From Synechococcales cyanobacterium CRU_2_2 (GTDB lineage Bacteria > Cyanobacteriota > Cyanobacteriia > PCC-9006 > JAAUQQ01): 39,843 nucleotides of DNA. The notes beneath the pieces are model-generated. The model worked only from the letters and a program-made list of their open reading frames with translations, was not told the origin of the DNA and searched no databases. Where the stretch lies: NCBI GenBank assembly GCA_012034805.1, contig JAAUOP010000032.1, forward strand, positions 1-39,843, in the 5' to 3' direction. This document shows positions 15,195 to 23,107 of the stretch, in pieces (positions within the stretch are counted from its first letter, which is position 1; each line of letters opens with the position of its first letter). The position numbers were made by a program, and so were the translations under genes.

Positions 15195-16178
15195 TCAAGA
15201 AGCCGCAGCGTCAACTGAAATTTCCAGAGGAGCAGGAGCGTCGTTTGAGGGGATGACGGAGGTTGGAGGTGCTTCTGTTATTGGGCGGCCGAGCGCTCCT
15301 GCTAAATTGATCAGCTCTACCATAGGTCGGTAGCCCAGCCATTGAGCAGAAACGTCTGCAAATTGCCGAGGTGTGCCGCTAACACAGAATTGTGTTGGCA
15401 GGGGCTGACGAAAGTTGCGCAGGCCCAGGGCATCTAGTTCACGGGCTGCTGCTGCCACAACGTTGACCGCTGGATCGATGAACGTTACTGCATCGCTCAA
15501 TAGTCCTTTTAGCACTGGCGCGAGGTGGGGATAGTGGGTGCAGCCATAGACCAGGGTGTCGATCTGGTGGCGAATAAGGGGTTCTAAATATTGCTGGATG
15601 ATGATGCGAGATTCTGGTTCTAGGATGCGCCCTTGTTCGACAATATGAACGAACTCTGGACAGCCAATCTGCCAAACTTGTTTGCGGCTGTCGATTTCGT
15701 GCACGGCATTGCCGTAGGCTCCGCTGGCTGCGGTGGCTGGGGTTGAAATGACGCCGATGCGATCGCCTTGCTGCGCCGCCGCCTGTGCTCCCGGCAGAAT
15801 CAGGCCGAGTACAGGAAAGTCGTAGTCGTTTTGGACAGCTTCTAGGGCTAAGGCCGAACTGGTATTGCAGGCCATGATTACCATTTTGCTGCCCTGTTGG
15901 ACCATCCAGTCGAGGATGTCGCGCACAAAATCAATGATCTCGGGCTGCGATCGGGTTCCGTAAGGCAATCGGGCTGTGTCGCCAAAATAGAGTACGGATT
16001 CGTGGGGAAGCTGCCGATAAAGCTCTCGAAGGACAGTAATACCACCAACACCGCTATCAAAAATACCGATGGGAGCTGCCTCTGAGGCTAGGGCGTAATC
16101 AATCTCCGCCGATGGGCTCGAGGAGTCTAAGTTGGAACGAAAACCAGAAGATAAATGCTGCTGCATTGAAATACGCAC
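15195..16178 (-). CDS. murI: Glutamate racemase
   Basis: A 327-residue enzyme that makes D-glutamate for peptidoglycan. The two catalytic cysteine blocks are present, MACNTSSALA and YGCTHYPHL, along with the opening IGIFDSGVGGITVL and the FGDTARLPYG motif. The N-terminal 35 residues before APIGIFDSG are longer than usual, so the true start may be the ATG at 16178, the one at 16166 or later. The C-terminal 50 residues are proline- and alanine-rich and go beyond the usual 265-290 residue length. The gene is on the same strand as sds, further downstream. The 309 bases before it contain no other gene. Confidence 0.92.
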   Translation of the reverse strand: MRISMQQHLSSGFRSNLDSSSPSAEIDYALASEAAPIGIFDSGVGGITVLRELYRQLPHESVLYFGDTARLPYGTRSQPEIIDFVRDILDWMVQQGSKMVIMACNTSSALALEAVQNDYDFPVLGLILPGAQAAAQQGDRIGVISTPATAASGAYGNAVHEIDSRKQVWQIGCPEFVHIVEQGRILEPESRIIIQQYLEPLIRHQIDTLVYGCTHYPHLAPVLKGLLSDAVTFIDPAVNVVAAAARELDALGLRNFRQPLPTQFCVSGTPRQFADVSAQWLGYRPMVELINLAGALGRPITEAPPTSVIPSNDAPAPLEISVDAAAS

Positions 16179-16487
16179 TCCTCACTTTAAGGATGAACCA
16201 ACGTGTGGAGTCACCACTAACCCCCCACGGCTTTATCAAAAATTACGATCTTGCGAAACCAGTTGGCGAAATAAATTGGCGAAATCAACCAAGTCGAATA
16301 TTTGCCAGACAAACCTTAGCAAACATCGGACTGGACTAGGCAAAAGAATCGCGCCGACGCGTTAGGAGCCTGAGTCTCTTCTCATAAACGCCCAACAGCT
16401 TAGCATGGGTTCCAAAAATCCCCGGATTTTGCGAGCAGCTATGGGTCCCTTGGCTCTTGGCTGTTTTGGCCTGGGGCGATCGCCCCG
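16179..16487. promoter_or_regulatory. Gap upstream of murI
   Basis: This 309-base stretch between murI and the GGDEF gene on the same strand has no gene that I can support. Its left half should hold the murI promoter, and its right end carries the hairpin at 16468-16494 that closes the GGDEF gene. Confidence 0.4.
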
Positions 16488-16494
16488 CTAGGCC
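16468..16494 (-). terminator. HIP1-based hairpin at the end of the GGDEF gene
   Basis: GGCCT and AGGCC flank the perfect 14-base palindrome GGGGCGATCGCCCC, with a CTAG-type stop codon inside the structure. Read from the minus strand it is followed by AAAACAGCC and not by a T-run. HIP1 octamers are normally unstructured genome markers, so this extended one is unusual. Confidence 0.4.
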
Positions 16495-18029
16495 ACATAG
16501 CTTGTGATTGAGGCTAGACCGTACAATGCCAGTCGATTACGCCCCGCAGCCTTGGCCTGATACAAGGCTTTATCCGCCTGATTGACCAGATCTTGGGGGG
16601 GTTGCTCAGCCTGGGGGATAAAGCTAGCAATTCCCAGGCTGAGCGTGACCACATCTGCTGCTGTCGAGGCGTTGTGGGGGATTTGGAGCTTGTAGACTTG
16701 TCGCCGAATCGCCTCGGCAATGTGAGCGGCACCGTTCAGGGCCGTGCGCGGTAAAATCACGGCGAGTTCTTCACCGCCATAGCGAGCGACCAGATCGTCT
16801 GGACGTTTGACGACTTGATTGATGGCCTGGGCGACGGCTTTGAGACAGTCATCTCCGGCAAGGTGTCCATAGCTATCGTTGTAGTTTTTGAAGTGGTCTA
16901 CGTCGCACAAAATCATGCCCAGGTAGCTTTGCTCGCGTCTGGCCTCGCGCCACTGAGACTCTAGACACTCATCGAACTTGCGACGATTAGCCACTTGGGT
17001 GAGACCGTCTAGGGTGGCGAGTCGTCCGAGTTCTTGGTTGGCTAGCTGGAGCTTTTGGTAGAGTTCCGCCTGTTGGATGGCGATCGCCAACTGGCTCGCC
17101 AGCGCTTCCGCCGACCTCACCTCCATCTCCTGCCAAGGGGAAGGCTGCTGCCGCAACAAACTCAAGCTGCCCCAGACTTGATGGTTGACTTCCAAAGGCA
17201 CAATCAACCAAGATCCCGTAGAGCGCTTGGCCAGGGTGCTGTGGATATTGTCCTTGAGCAACCCAGCATTGTCGAGGCAAATGATCTCGCCCCCCTTGAG
17301 TTTCGCCGTAATCGGATTTCCCTCATCGGGGAGCGAGGCGTAGAGATGGCTCTCCGTTTCGCTCGATTGCCGATATTCCGCCACGGGCAACCAAATCTGC
17401 TGCTGGGGCGAATAGTTCATAATTGTGGCAAAGTCTAGGCGCAGCAGCTTGCCAATTTCCGAAATCGCGGTGAAAAATACGGTACCCAGATCCATTGATT
17501 TATGGATTTCCTGAATGACACGATTCAGCGCCTGTTCTTTTTGAGCCTGGTTCATCAATGAATGCTCCGACTGCTTACGCCGCTGAATTTCCTGGTGTAG
17601 CTCTCCATTTTTGCCTTGAAGTTGTTTTCTCAGTAAGCAGATCTGGATCTGATTCTCGACCCTGGCGAGAACCTCGGCAAACTCAAAAGGCTTCGTGACA
17701 TAGTCAACGCCACCCACGTTAAATGCCTTGACCTTGTCTAGGGTGTCGTTTAGAGCGCTGAGAAAAATAATCGGAATATCTTGGGTCGCCTCATGGGCCT
17801 TGAGGCGTTGACAGACCTCATAGCCATCCATACCGGCCATGCGGATGTCTAGCAAAATCAGATCCGGAATTTGCTGCTGCACGGCCTTGATGGCAGCGCT
17901 ACCGCTGGCGACCCGATGGACTCGGTAACCTTGACTGTTCAGCATGATGGAAAGCAGCCGCAGAGCATCGGGCTGGTCATCAACCAGCAAGATTTCTGCC
18001 TTAGCCTCTGAAATCTGAGGGAAATTCAT
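16488..18029 (-). CDS. Response regulator with GAF and GGDEF domains (diguanylate cyclase)
   Basis: A 513-residue protein in three parts. The receiver domain (about 12-130) has D18-D19 and the phospho-acceptor D61 in LILLDIRMAGMDGYEV. A coiled-coil-like linker (135-165) leads to a GAF domain (about 175-320). The GGDEF domain (about 335-505) has the metal-binding Asp in ILCDVDHFKNYNDSYGHLAGD and the active-site loop GGEEL (418-422). The inhibitory RxxD site is present (R409-D412), exactly five residues before the loop. It should make cyclic di-GMP when phosphorylated. The last GGEEL residue is Leu, not Phe, a variant that is usually active. No cognate histidine kinase is next to it. Confidence 0.92.
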   Translation of the reverse strand: MNFPQISEAKAEILLVDDQPDALRLLSIMLNSQGYRVHRVASGSAAIKAVQQQIPDLILLDIRMAGMDGYEVCQRLKAHEATQDIPIIFLSALNDTLDKVKAFNVGGVDYVTKPFEFAEVLARVENQIQICLLRKQLQGKNGELHQEIQRRKQSEHSLMNQAQKEQALNRVIQEIHKSMDLGTVFFTAISEIGKLLRLDFATIMNYSPQQQIWLPVAEYRQSSETESHLYASLPDEGNPITAKLKGGEIICLDNAGLLKDNIHSTLAKRSTGSWLIVPLEVNHQVWGSLSLLRQQPSPWQEMEVRSAEALASQLAIAIQQAELYQKLQLANQELGRLATLDGLTQVANRRKFDECLESQWREARREQSYLGMILCDVDHFKNYNDSYGHLAGDDCLKAVAQAINQVVKRPDDLVARYGGEELAVILPRTALNGAAHIAEAIRRQVYKLQIPHNASTAADVVTLSLGIASFIPQAEQPPQDLVNQADKALYQAKAAGRNRLALYGLASITSYVA

Positions 18030-18206
18030 GCGCTGCTGGTGGGACCTACAGAATTCAAGATGAGACGCATGGCCGACGAGTGCCTAAGACGAATGCTTAC
18101 CTTGAACCTAGGATTCCCGCGAACCTCGGGAATTTGATGCAGCGCCGCATGAAGAGTTGGCGGAGTATCACCGCTGCGAGGAGTGCTGCCCTCGGAATCT
18201 GGGCGG

Positions 18207-18353
18207 TTATGGCAAGACGCTGGGATAAGCGGCACCTAAAGCCCAGACGACAAGCAGTGCAATGGCTCCCAACACCACAATGGAGGACAACACGATCGCC
18301 CTATAGGTGTCTGCCCCCCGGAATTTCATGATACCGCGATTTAGATCTGTCAT
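18207..18353 (-). CDS. 48-residue membrane protein, unknown
   Basis: A frame from ATG 18353 begins MTDLNRGIMKFRGADTYRAI and has one long hydrophobic helix (IVLSSIVVLGAIALLVVWAL) with a short tail ending AAYPSVLP. GAGG lies 10 bases before the ATG, a good ribosome binding site. A second ATG (18329) would give 40 residues. The positive N-terminus predicts it to face the cytoplasm. It is on the same strand as, and upstream of, the GGDEF gene (178 bases away), and divergent from sufE. The design is like small thylakoid-complex subunits, but I do not recognise the family. It lies below the size that automatic callers usually accept, so it could be missing from annotations. Confidence 0.6.
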   Translation of the reverse strand: MTDLNRGIMKFRGADTYRAIVLSSIVVLGAIALLVVWALGAAYPSVLP

Positions 18354-18665
18354 GGTTCAATGCCTCGAAGAAAAAATTTTATTTTTACTCTGTGATGCTA
18401 ATGGCTCTTGGAAGGAAAGTTCTATGATGTGGGGCACAATTTAAGAGTGATGTAAGGATTGTGGAAAAGACCGCGCGTTCAATGCCATGTTTTTACACGA
18501 TATTCTCCTCATCTCTTGACGTAGCTAATAACACTTTTCAACTCAATGAAATTACTTCCAGGTGCTCGATGGGCAGTAACCGAGCTTGCAAGATGGCGAC
18601 AGAACCACTATCGTTAGATGTGGGATTGTTAAGTTACGTTATCCATTCATCACGCCCCCCTTGTG
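18354..18665. promoter_or_regulatory. Divergent gap between the 48-residue ORF and sufE
   Basis: 312 bases, with an A/T-rich stretch next to the small ORF (18370-18390). It should contain both promoters. The plus-strand frame of about 70 codons in it (18461-18673) overlaps the sufE start and has no protein-like pattern, so I do not call it. Confidence 0.4.
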
Positions 18666-19115
18666 ATGCCTAATTTTTCTGAATCTAGGCCTTCAGCCTT
18701 GGACAAGATTGTTCAGCGATTCGGGCGTCAAACCGATCCGAAGCGCCGCTACGAGCTGCTCATTGGGTTTGCGAAACGCCTTAAGCCAATGGATGACGCG
18801 TCTAAGGTTCTTGAAAATAAAGTTCAAGGATGTGTGTCTCAGGTCTTTATTTCTGCCACCTTGGACGACAACCAAGTTTTTTACAGCGGAGACTCTGATT
18901 CTCAGCTGGTAAAAGGGCTTGTGGCAGTCTTGGTCGAGGGGCTGAGTGGATTAACGCCAGAAGCGATTTTGGTGGTAACGCCGGATTTTATCCAAGACAT
19001 GGGGTTAAATGCAAGCCTAACTCCGTCTCGGGCAAACGGTTTTTACAACATTTTCCAAATGATGAAGCAAAAGGCTTTGATCTATCAAGCGGCTGTGGCT
19101 GCATCGAATGGATAA
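18666..19115 (+). CDS. sufE: SufE-type cysteine desulfuration protein
   Basis: A 149-residue SufE. The sulfur-accepting cysteine is Cys56 in NKVQGCVSQVF, the conserved family loop. The fold pattern RRYELLIGFAKRLKP before it and GLVAVLVEGLSGLTPEAI after it are typical, as is the C-terminal SRANGFYNIFQMMKQKAL. SufE takes persulfide from the SufS desulfurase and hands it to the SufBCD scaffold, for iron-sulfur clusters. The start ATG at 18666 is preferred over the GTG just before it (18663). The other suf genes are elsewhere, as is common in cyanobacteria. Confidence 0.9.
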   Translation: MPNFSESRPSALDKIVQRFGRQTDPKRRYELLIGFAKRLKPMDDASKVLENKVQGCVSQVFISATLDDNQVFYSGDSDSQLVKGLVAVLVEGLSGLTPEAILVVTPDFIQDMGLNASLTPSRANGFYNIFQMMKQKALIYQAAVAASNG

Positions 19116-19383
19116 GAGTTTTTAATGCTTGACTTCCAGGTGGCCCTCTACTCTGGTTGTTAGCATGTTTTCAATCACTCAGGAATATTTCCTGGAAGCA
19201 ACTCAATGTTGGTTATAGCTTCGGCGTCACTGTTTTGGCGGTCGCCCTCGTTTTGCTCGGCCTTCCGGGCGGGCGATCGCCCCTGTGGTTTCGGGTATTT
19301 TCCTGGATGCTGGTGTGCCGGTATTGGGTTGTTTGGGGAGACGCGCAGCGCTGGGCTGCGGTTCCGAGTTCAGTTTGCCTCTT

Positions 19384-20052
19384 ATGTCTAAGGAACAACT
19401 AACCATACCCATGACACTATCGATTTCTCCTGATGCACTTCTTCGCGCCCAGTCCCTCCGGACTGAAGCTAAGCCCCAGGTCTCCGAAGAGGAAATGAGA
19501 CAAGCTGTGCGAACCTTGCTGATTGGATTGGGAGAAGATCCAGATCGAGAAGGGTTACTCGATACGCCCAAGCGGGTGGTAAAGGCGTTGAAGTTTCTGA
19601 CTTCGGGCTACACTCAAACCCTAGAAGATGCCGTCAACGATGCCATCTTTCACGAAGACTCGAATGAAATGGTGTTGGTGCGCGACATCGACCTGTTTAG
19701 CTCCTGTGAGCACCACATTTTGCCGATTATCGGCAAAGCCCACATTGCCTATATTCCTGACGGCAAGGTGATTGGCCTCTCCAAAATGGCACGAATCTGT
19801 GAAATGTATGCTCGTCGCTTGCAGGTGCAAGAGCGGCTGACTTCTCAGATTGCCGATGGTCTACAAGAAGCGCTTCAGCCCAAAGGCGTAGCGGTTGTTG
19901 TGGAGGCAACTCATATGTGCATGGCCATGCGTGGAGTGCAAAAGCCTGGTTCTTGGACGGCTAGCAGTGCGATGCGGGGTCTGTTTGCGACCGATGAGCT
20001 CAAGCGCCGCGAGTTTATGGATATGATTCGCCATAATCCTCGGCTGATGTAG
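19384..20052 (+). CDS. folE: GTP cyclohydrolase I
   Basis: A 222-residue FolE, first enzyme of tetrahydrofolate and pterin synthesis. The zinc-binding Cys and His lie in [19 protein letters not shown] and the second Cys in [15 protein letters not shown]. The substrate-binding block [20 protein letters not shown] is intact. I start at ATG 19384 ([10 protein letters not shown]), since the earlier in-frame extension is not family-like; ATG 19411 is another option. A Rho-independent type terminator follows. The 268 bases before it, after sufE, contain frames up to 81 codons that I do not trust. Confidence 0.93.
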   Translation: MSKEQLTIPMTLSISPDALLRAQSLRTEAKPQVSEEEMRQAVRTLLIGLGEDPDREGLLDTPKRVVKALKFLTSGYTQTLEDAVNDAIFHEDSNEMVLVRDIDLFSSCEHHILPIIGKAHIAYIPDGKVIGLSKMARICEMYARRLQVQERLTSQIADGLQEALQPKGVAVVVEATHMCMAMRGVQKPGSWTASSAMRGLFATDELKRREFMDMIRHNPRLM

Positions 20053-20090
20053 AAGAGAGGCTCCGCCTCGTAAATCTCTTTTGATGCAAA

Positions 20091-20122
20091 GGGGCATGCT
20101 GACCGTCAGCGTGCCCCTTTTT
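20091..20122 (+). terminator. Intrinsic terminator after folE
   Basis: GGGGCATGCTGAC pairs with GTCAGCGTGCCCC (one T-G wobble), followed by TTTTTCCTTG. This is a canonical Rho-independent terminator 38 bases after the folE stop. Confidence 0.9.
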
Positions 20123-20187
20123 CCTTGCTTCAGCCCTGTTCAGCCGCAAGAACATCTAACGCCAAAATAATTGCCTAAGCGGATTCT

Positions 20188-20454
20188 CTAAGCTTCGTCT
20201 TCTTCAATGCGAAAACTTTGGCGCTTCGGCTCCACCGCGTTGTAGACCCCGTGGCTGGCTACCGAAGTCGGGGCACTGTTGGAGGTTGAGGATGAAGCGA
20301 CTTTGCTACCGCCCTGGATTTGCTCAATGGCAGGGTGATAGAGCAGGGTCAATAGACAGGAACAGCCCGCCAGAATCAGAAAATCGAGATCTTGAGTGCG
20401 TAGGGGATAGCGGGTGGTGTCTTGCGGGAACCGGGCAGAACGGAAAGGTGGCAT
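20188..20454 (-). CDS. Small protein with one hydrophobic segment, unknown
   Basis: An 88-residue protein from ATG 20454 (MPPFRSARFPQDTTRYPLRT). It has a single hydrophobic stretch (LDFLILAGCSCLLTLLYHP, about residues 23-41) and a Ser/Thr-rich, then acidic C-terminus (SFRIEEDEA). An in-frame ATG far upstream (20589) would add 45 residues that look unrelated. It is on the minus strand between folE and ictB. I do not recognise the family. The CSC cysteines in the hydrophobic part have no visible lipobox context. No function is assigned. Confidence 0.6.
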   Translation of the reverse strand: MPPFRSARFPQDTTRYPLRTQDLDFLILAGCSCLLTLLYHPAIEQIQGGSKVASSSTSNSAPTSVASHGVYNAVEPKRQSFRIEEDEA

Positions 20455-20695
20455 AGTCTCGTGATACGGCGGCAGTAAAAGGTTTATTAGTGTAGCGAAG
20501 AATTTTCGAGACCTGCTAGGGGGGAAAGATTCACCGTGATCTTCTCGGTATGGCATTCCAGACGCACGCTCTATTTTAGGGTTCCACAAAACATTGCGCT
20601 TGGCACAGGCCGTGGTGTCGTGATAACCGTGCGAGGGATCGGCGAGGGGCGGGCGATCGCATCGGTCATGGGGTTGCCCTCAAGCCAGGATTGCC

Positions 20696-22114
20696 CTATG
20701 GCAAGGGTTGCTCGAAGGCATTGAGTGCGGCTGCCGACTCCGCTTGAGTTGAGTGCTGCGGGCTGTAGAAACTGGCGATGAGGCCGATGGCGAGCCACCA
20801 GAGGGTGTTGACCTCTGGGCGATAAAAAACGGTGTCGAATAGGCCTTGGCCGAGTTCGCCAGGGAGGATGGCGATCGCGCTCATCAGCCAGTAGGCCTGG
20901 GGGTTTTGTTCGAGCCGTAACTGTTGGAGCGATCGCCAGCCTTGGCCAAACACCGTCGCCAGCAGCCAGAGGAAGCAGGCAAAGCCAATGACGCCGGTCT
21001 CGACCAGCGTTTCCAAAAAGATCGAGTAGGCGCTGAGAGCCGTAAACCGGGGTCGCTGGTAGAGCGGATAAATCGCATTAAAGGCTTGGTTGCCAGGGCC
21101 AATCCCCAGGACGGGGCGAGTTTTGATCATTTCGATCACCGACGCCCAGACGTTGAGTCGAAAATTGTTGCTGCTGTCACCGCGCCCGTAGAAGATGCTG
21201 ACCACGCGCGATCGCAGTGGTTCGAGGGCAACCACGGCAACCACGACGAAGGCCGTACCCGCCCCGAGGGTGACCGGGATGGCCCAGCGCCGCCAAAACG
21301 CGTTGAATTTAATGCTCCACCAGGCCAACAGACACATCGCCAGCATTGCCAGGGTCAGCATCATGCCAATCCAGCCGCCACGACTGTAGGTGAGCACCAA
21401 GCAAGCGCTGTTGGTTAAAAACATAAATGCCGCGAGGCATTTGGGGCCGAGGCGTCTCCATACAAAGAATGCAGCGATGCTCAAGGCAACGCCAGGAATC
21501 AGGTAGGCCGCCAGCAAATTAGGGTTGCCCAGGTAGCTGTAGACTCGGGTGGTGGCAGCTTGGCCGGAAGTCGGGTCTACCCAGGTGGCGAGGGCTTTGG
21601 CTCCGAAGAAATGTTGACGAATGCCGTAGGCACTGACCAGTTGGGTGAGCAGTAGATAGGCGGTGATCACCCAGTTGCGGAGGAGGGGCGATCGCAACAC
21701 CCGCGCGGCCAGCAGAAACAGCAGCAAGTACAAACTGAATTTGATTAATCCTGAGGCTGCCGCCGCCTTAACGGGGGAAAGACCAGTGGCGATCGCGTTC
21801 ACGCCCCAGTAGAGCGCCACCAGCAAATGAATCGGCGTAAAGCCCTTGCCCGGTGTATCAGAAAGTGTCAGTAACACCCAGAGCGCGCCAGAGGCAAACA
21901 GCAAAACGGCGGTGAGGGAATTCTCGACGAAGGGCGCAAGACCCAGGATGACAACGATCAACATTGCGCCGAGGGTTTCGCCGCGCTGCATCCAGAAGCT
22001 GCTGCGTCGCCAGGGTTCGAGACTGCCAACGGTGGAGCGATGTAGCCAACTGCTGCGCTGCCACTGGGCAATGGAGAGACGGCCCAGGGTGAGGGATTGC
22101 CAAAGGGATTCCAT
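20696..22114 (-). CDS. ictB: IctB family membrane protein (O-antigen ligase-like, inorganic carbon related)
   Basis: A 472-residue integral membrane protein with about ten or more hydrophobic helices. From memory it aligns with cyanobacterial IctB along its length: TPIHLLVALYWGVNAIATGLSP, RVYSYLGNPNLLAAYL, LVLTYSRGGWIG, RGDSSNNFRLNVW, LGIGPGNQAFNAIYPLYQ, FDTVFYRPEVNTLWW. The family belongs to the O-antigen ligase (Wzy/WaaL) superfamily. IctB was named for its link to inorganic carbon accumulation in Synechococcus, but direct bicarbonate transport by it is debated. I chose ATG 22114 (MESLWQSLTLGRLSIAQW), which matches the family, over the ATG six codons earlier at 22132. Confidence 0.9.
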   Translation of the reverse strand: MESLWQSLTLGRLSIAQWQRSSWLHRSTVGSLEPWRRSSFWMQRGETLGAMLIVVILGLAPFVENSLTAVLLFASGALWVLLTLSDTPGKGFTPIHLLVALYWGVNAIATGLSPVKAAAASGLIKFSLYLLLFLLAARVLRSPLLRNWVITAYLLLTQLVSAYGIRQHFFGAKALATWVDPTSGQAATTRVYSYLGNPNLLAAYLIPGVALSIAAFFVWRRLGPKCLAAFMFLTNSACLVLTYSRGGWIGMMLTLAMLAMCLLAWWSIKFNAFWRRWAIPVTLGAGTAFVVVAVVALEPLRSRVVSIFYGRGDSSNNFRLNVWASVIEMIKTRPVLGIGPGNQAFNAIYPLYQRPRFTALSAYSIFLETLVETGVIGFACFLWLLATVFGQGWRSLQQLRLEQNPQAYWLMSAIAILPGELGQGLFDTVFYRPEVNTLWWLAIGLIASFYSPQHSTQAESAAALNAFEQPLP

Positions 22115-22165
22115 GAGGTCTGGCCCCGCCAAGGTGGGATGACGTGTGTTAAGGGTCGGTGGCCA

Positions 22166-22827
22166 TTATGCCATTGTTGCGATCCTTCGGGGGTCGGGAA
22201 GTCGAGTGTAGAGGGCTCGGTAGACGGGTTCGTTTTTGCTTTGGGTGGATAGTTCTCGCTCGGTGGGGACGGGAAGGGGATTGTCGGGGAGCCACTGGGC
22301 CGACTGGCGCTGGAAGTGAGGGTTTTCTGAGAAGCGATCGCACATCTCCACCTCCACGTCCAGCACATCCGATTGCAAAAACACGACGCCGCCGCTTGCC
22401 AATCCATCTGCCAACTGCTGGACTAGCTCGGGTTGCACCACTCGACGCTTCTGGTGTCGCCGCTTGAACCAAGGATCGGGAAATTGGATGCTGACCCGCT
22501 GGAGGACGCCGGGGGGCAAGGACTGGAGTAGGGGGGCCAGGGAGTTGTTGATGTTACAAAAGAGAAAATGCAAATTGTCCAGCCCCTGTTCGTCCCGTGC
22601 TTGGTTAGCCGCATCGACGAGGGGCTGGCGGATTTCGATGCCGAGAAAATTCCAGGGGGGGCGATCGCGGCAAACTGGCGCAAAAAGCGACCCCTGGCAC
22701 AGCCAATGTCGAGGTGCAGCGGCTGGGTCGGGTCTACAAAAACCTGGCTCCACTCTGGCGGTGTGGCCGGTGTCTGAAATTTGACCGAGAGCGGATTAAC
22801 GTGTTGGCGAACGCGAACGACGGACAA
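22166..22827 (-). CDS. trmB: tRNA (guanine-46-N7)-methyltransferase, frameshifted in this sequence
   Basis: The frame from ATG 22827 reads HLDIGCARGRFLRQFA, the SAM-binding glycine-rich motif. The next frame gives the rest: WNFLGIEIRQPLVDAAN, RVSIQFPDPWFKRRHQKRR and a C-terminus ending at 22166. The FPDPW.K.RH.KRR motif is diagnostic of TrmB. Restoring one C to the seven-C run (22655-22661 on the plus strand as G) joins them into 220 residues of unbroken family sequence (AAIAPPWNFLGIEI). The run also directly follows a HIP1 site. TrmB methylates G46 in many tRNAs. I treat this as one gene with a base lost in sequencing. Confidence 0.87.
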
Positions 22828-23107
22828 AGGTTAGGCTCCAGGGGGCAGTAAGGTTTGTATCCAGACACCTGTGCATCCAGATTTTTCTATCCACTTTCAG
22901 AATAGCGCCAACGACCATCATGGGTTAAGCATGATATTGAGTTAGGCGGCGATGCCCGACTGTCAGCTCAAAACTCTCGCCCTTGCTCTTGCCACTGTGA
23001 AAGAGGCTTTTGGGTTTATGGCCGTAAATTTGAGAAATGATTTGTTGCCGCCTGTCGCCCAAATTTTGGTTTTTTGACATGGATTGCTTAGAATTAGGTT
23101 CCAGAAT

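Noticed and set aside
19157..19402. 81-codon frame between sufE and folE with a hydrophobic part
   Set aside because: It overlaps the folE start, has an unusual composition, and another frame in the same place looks just as good; not enough to call a gene.
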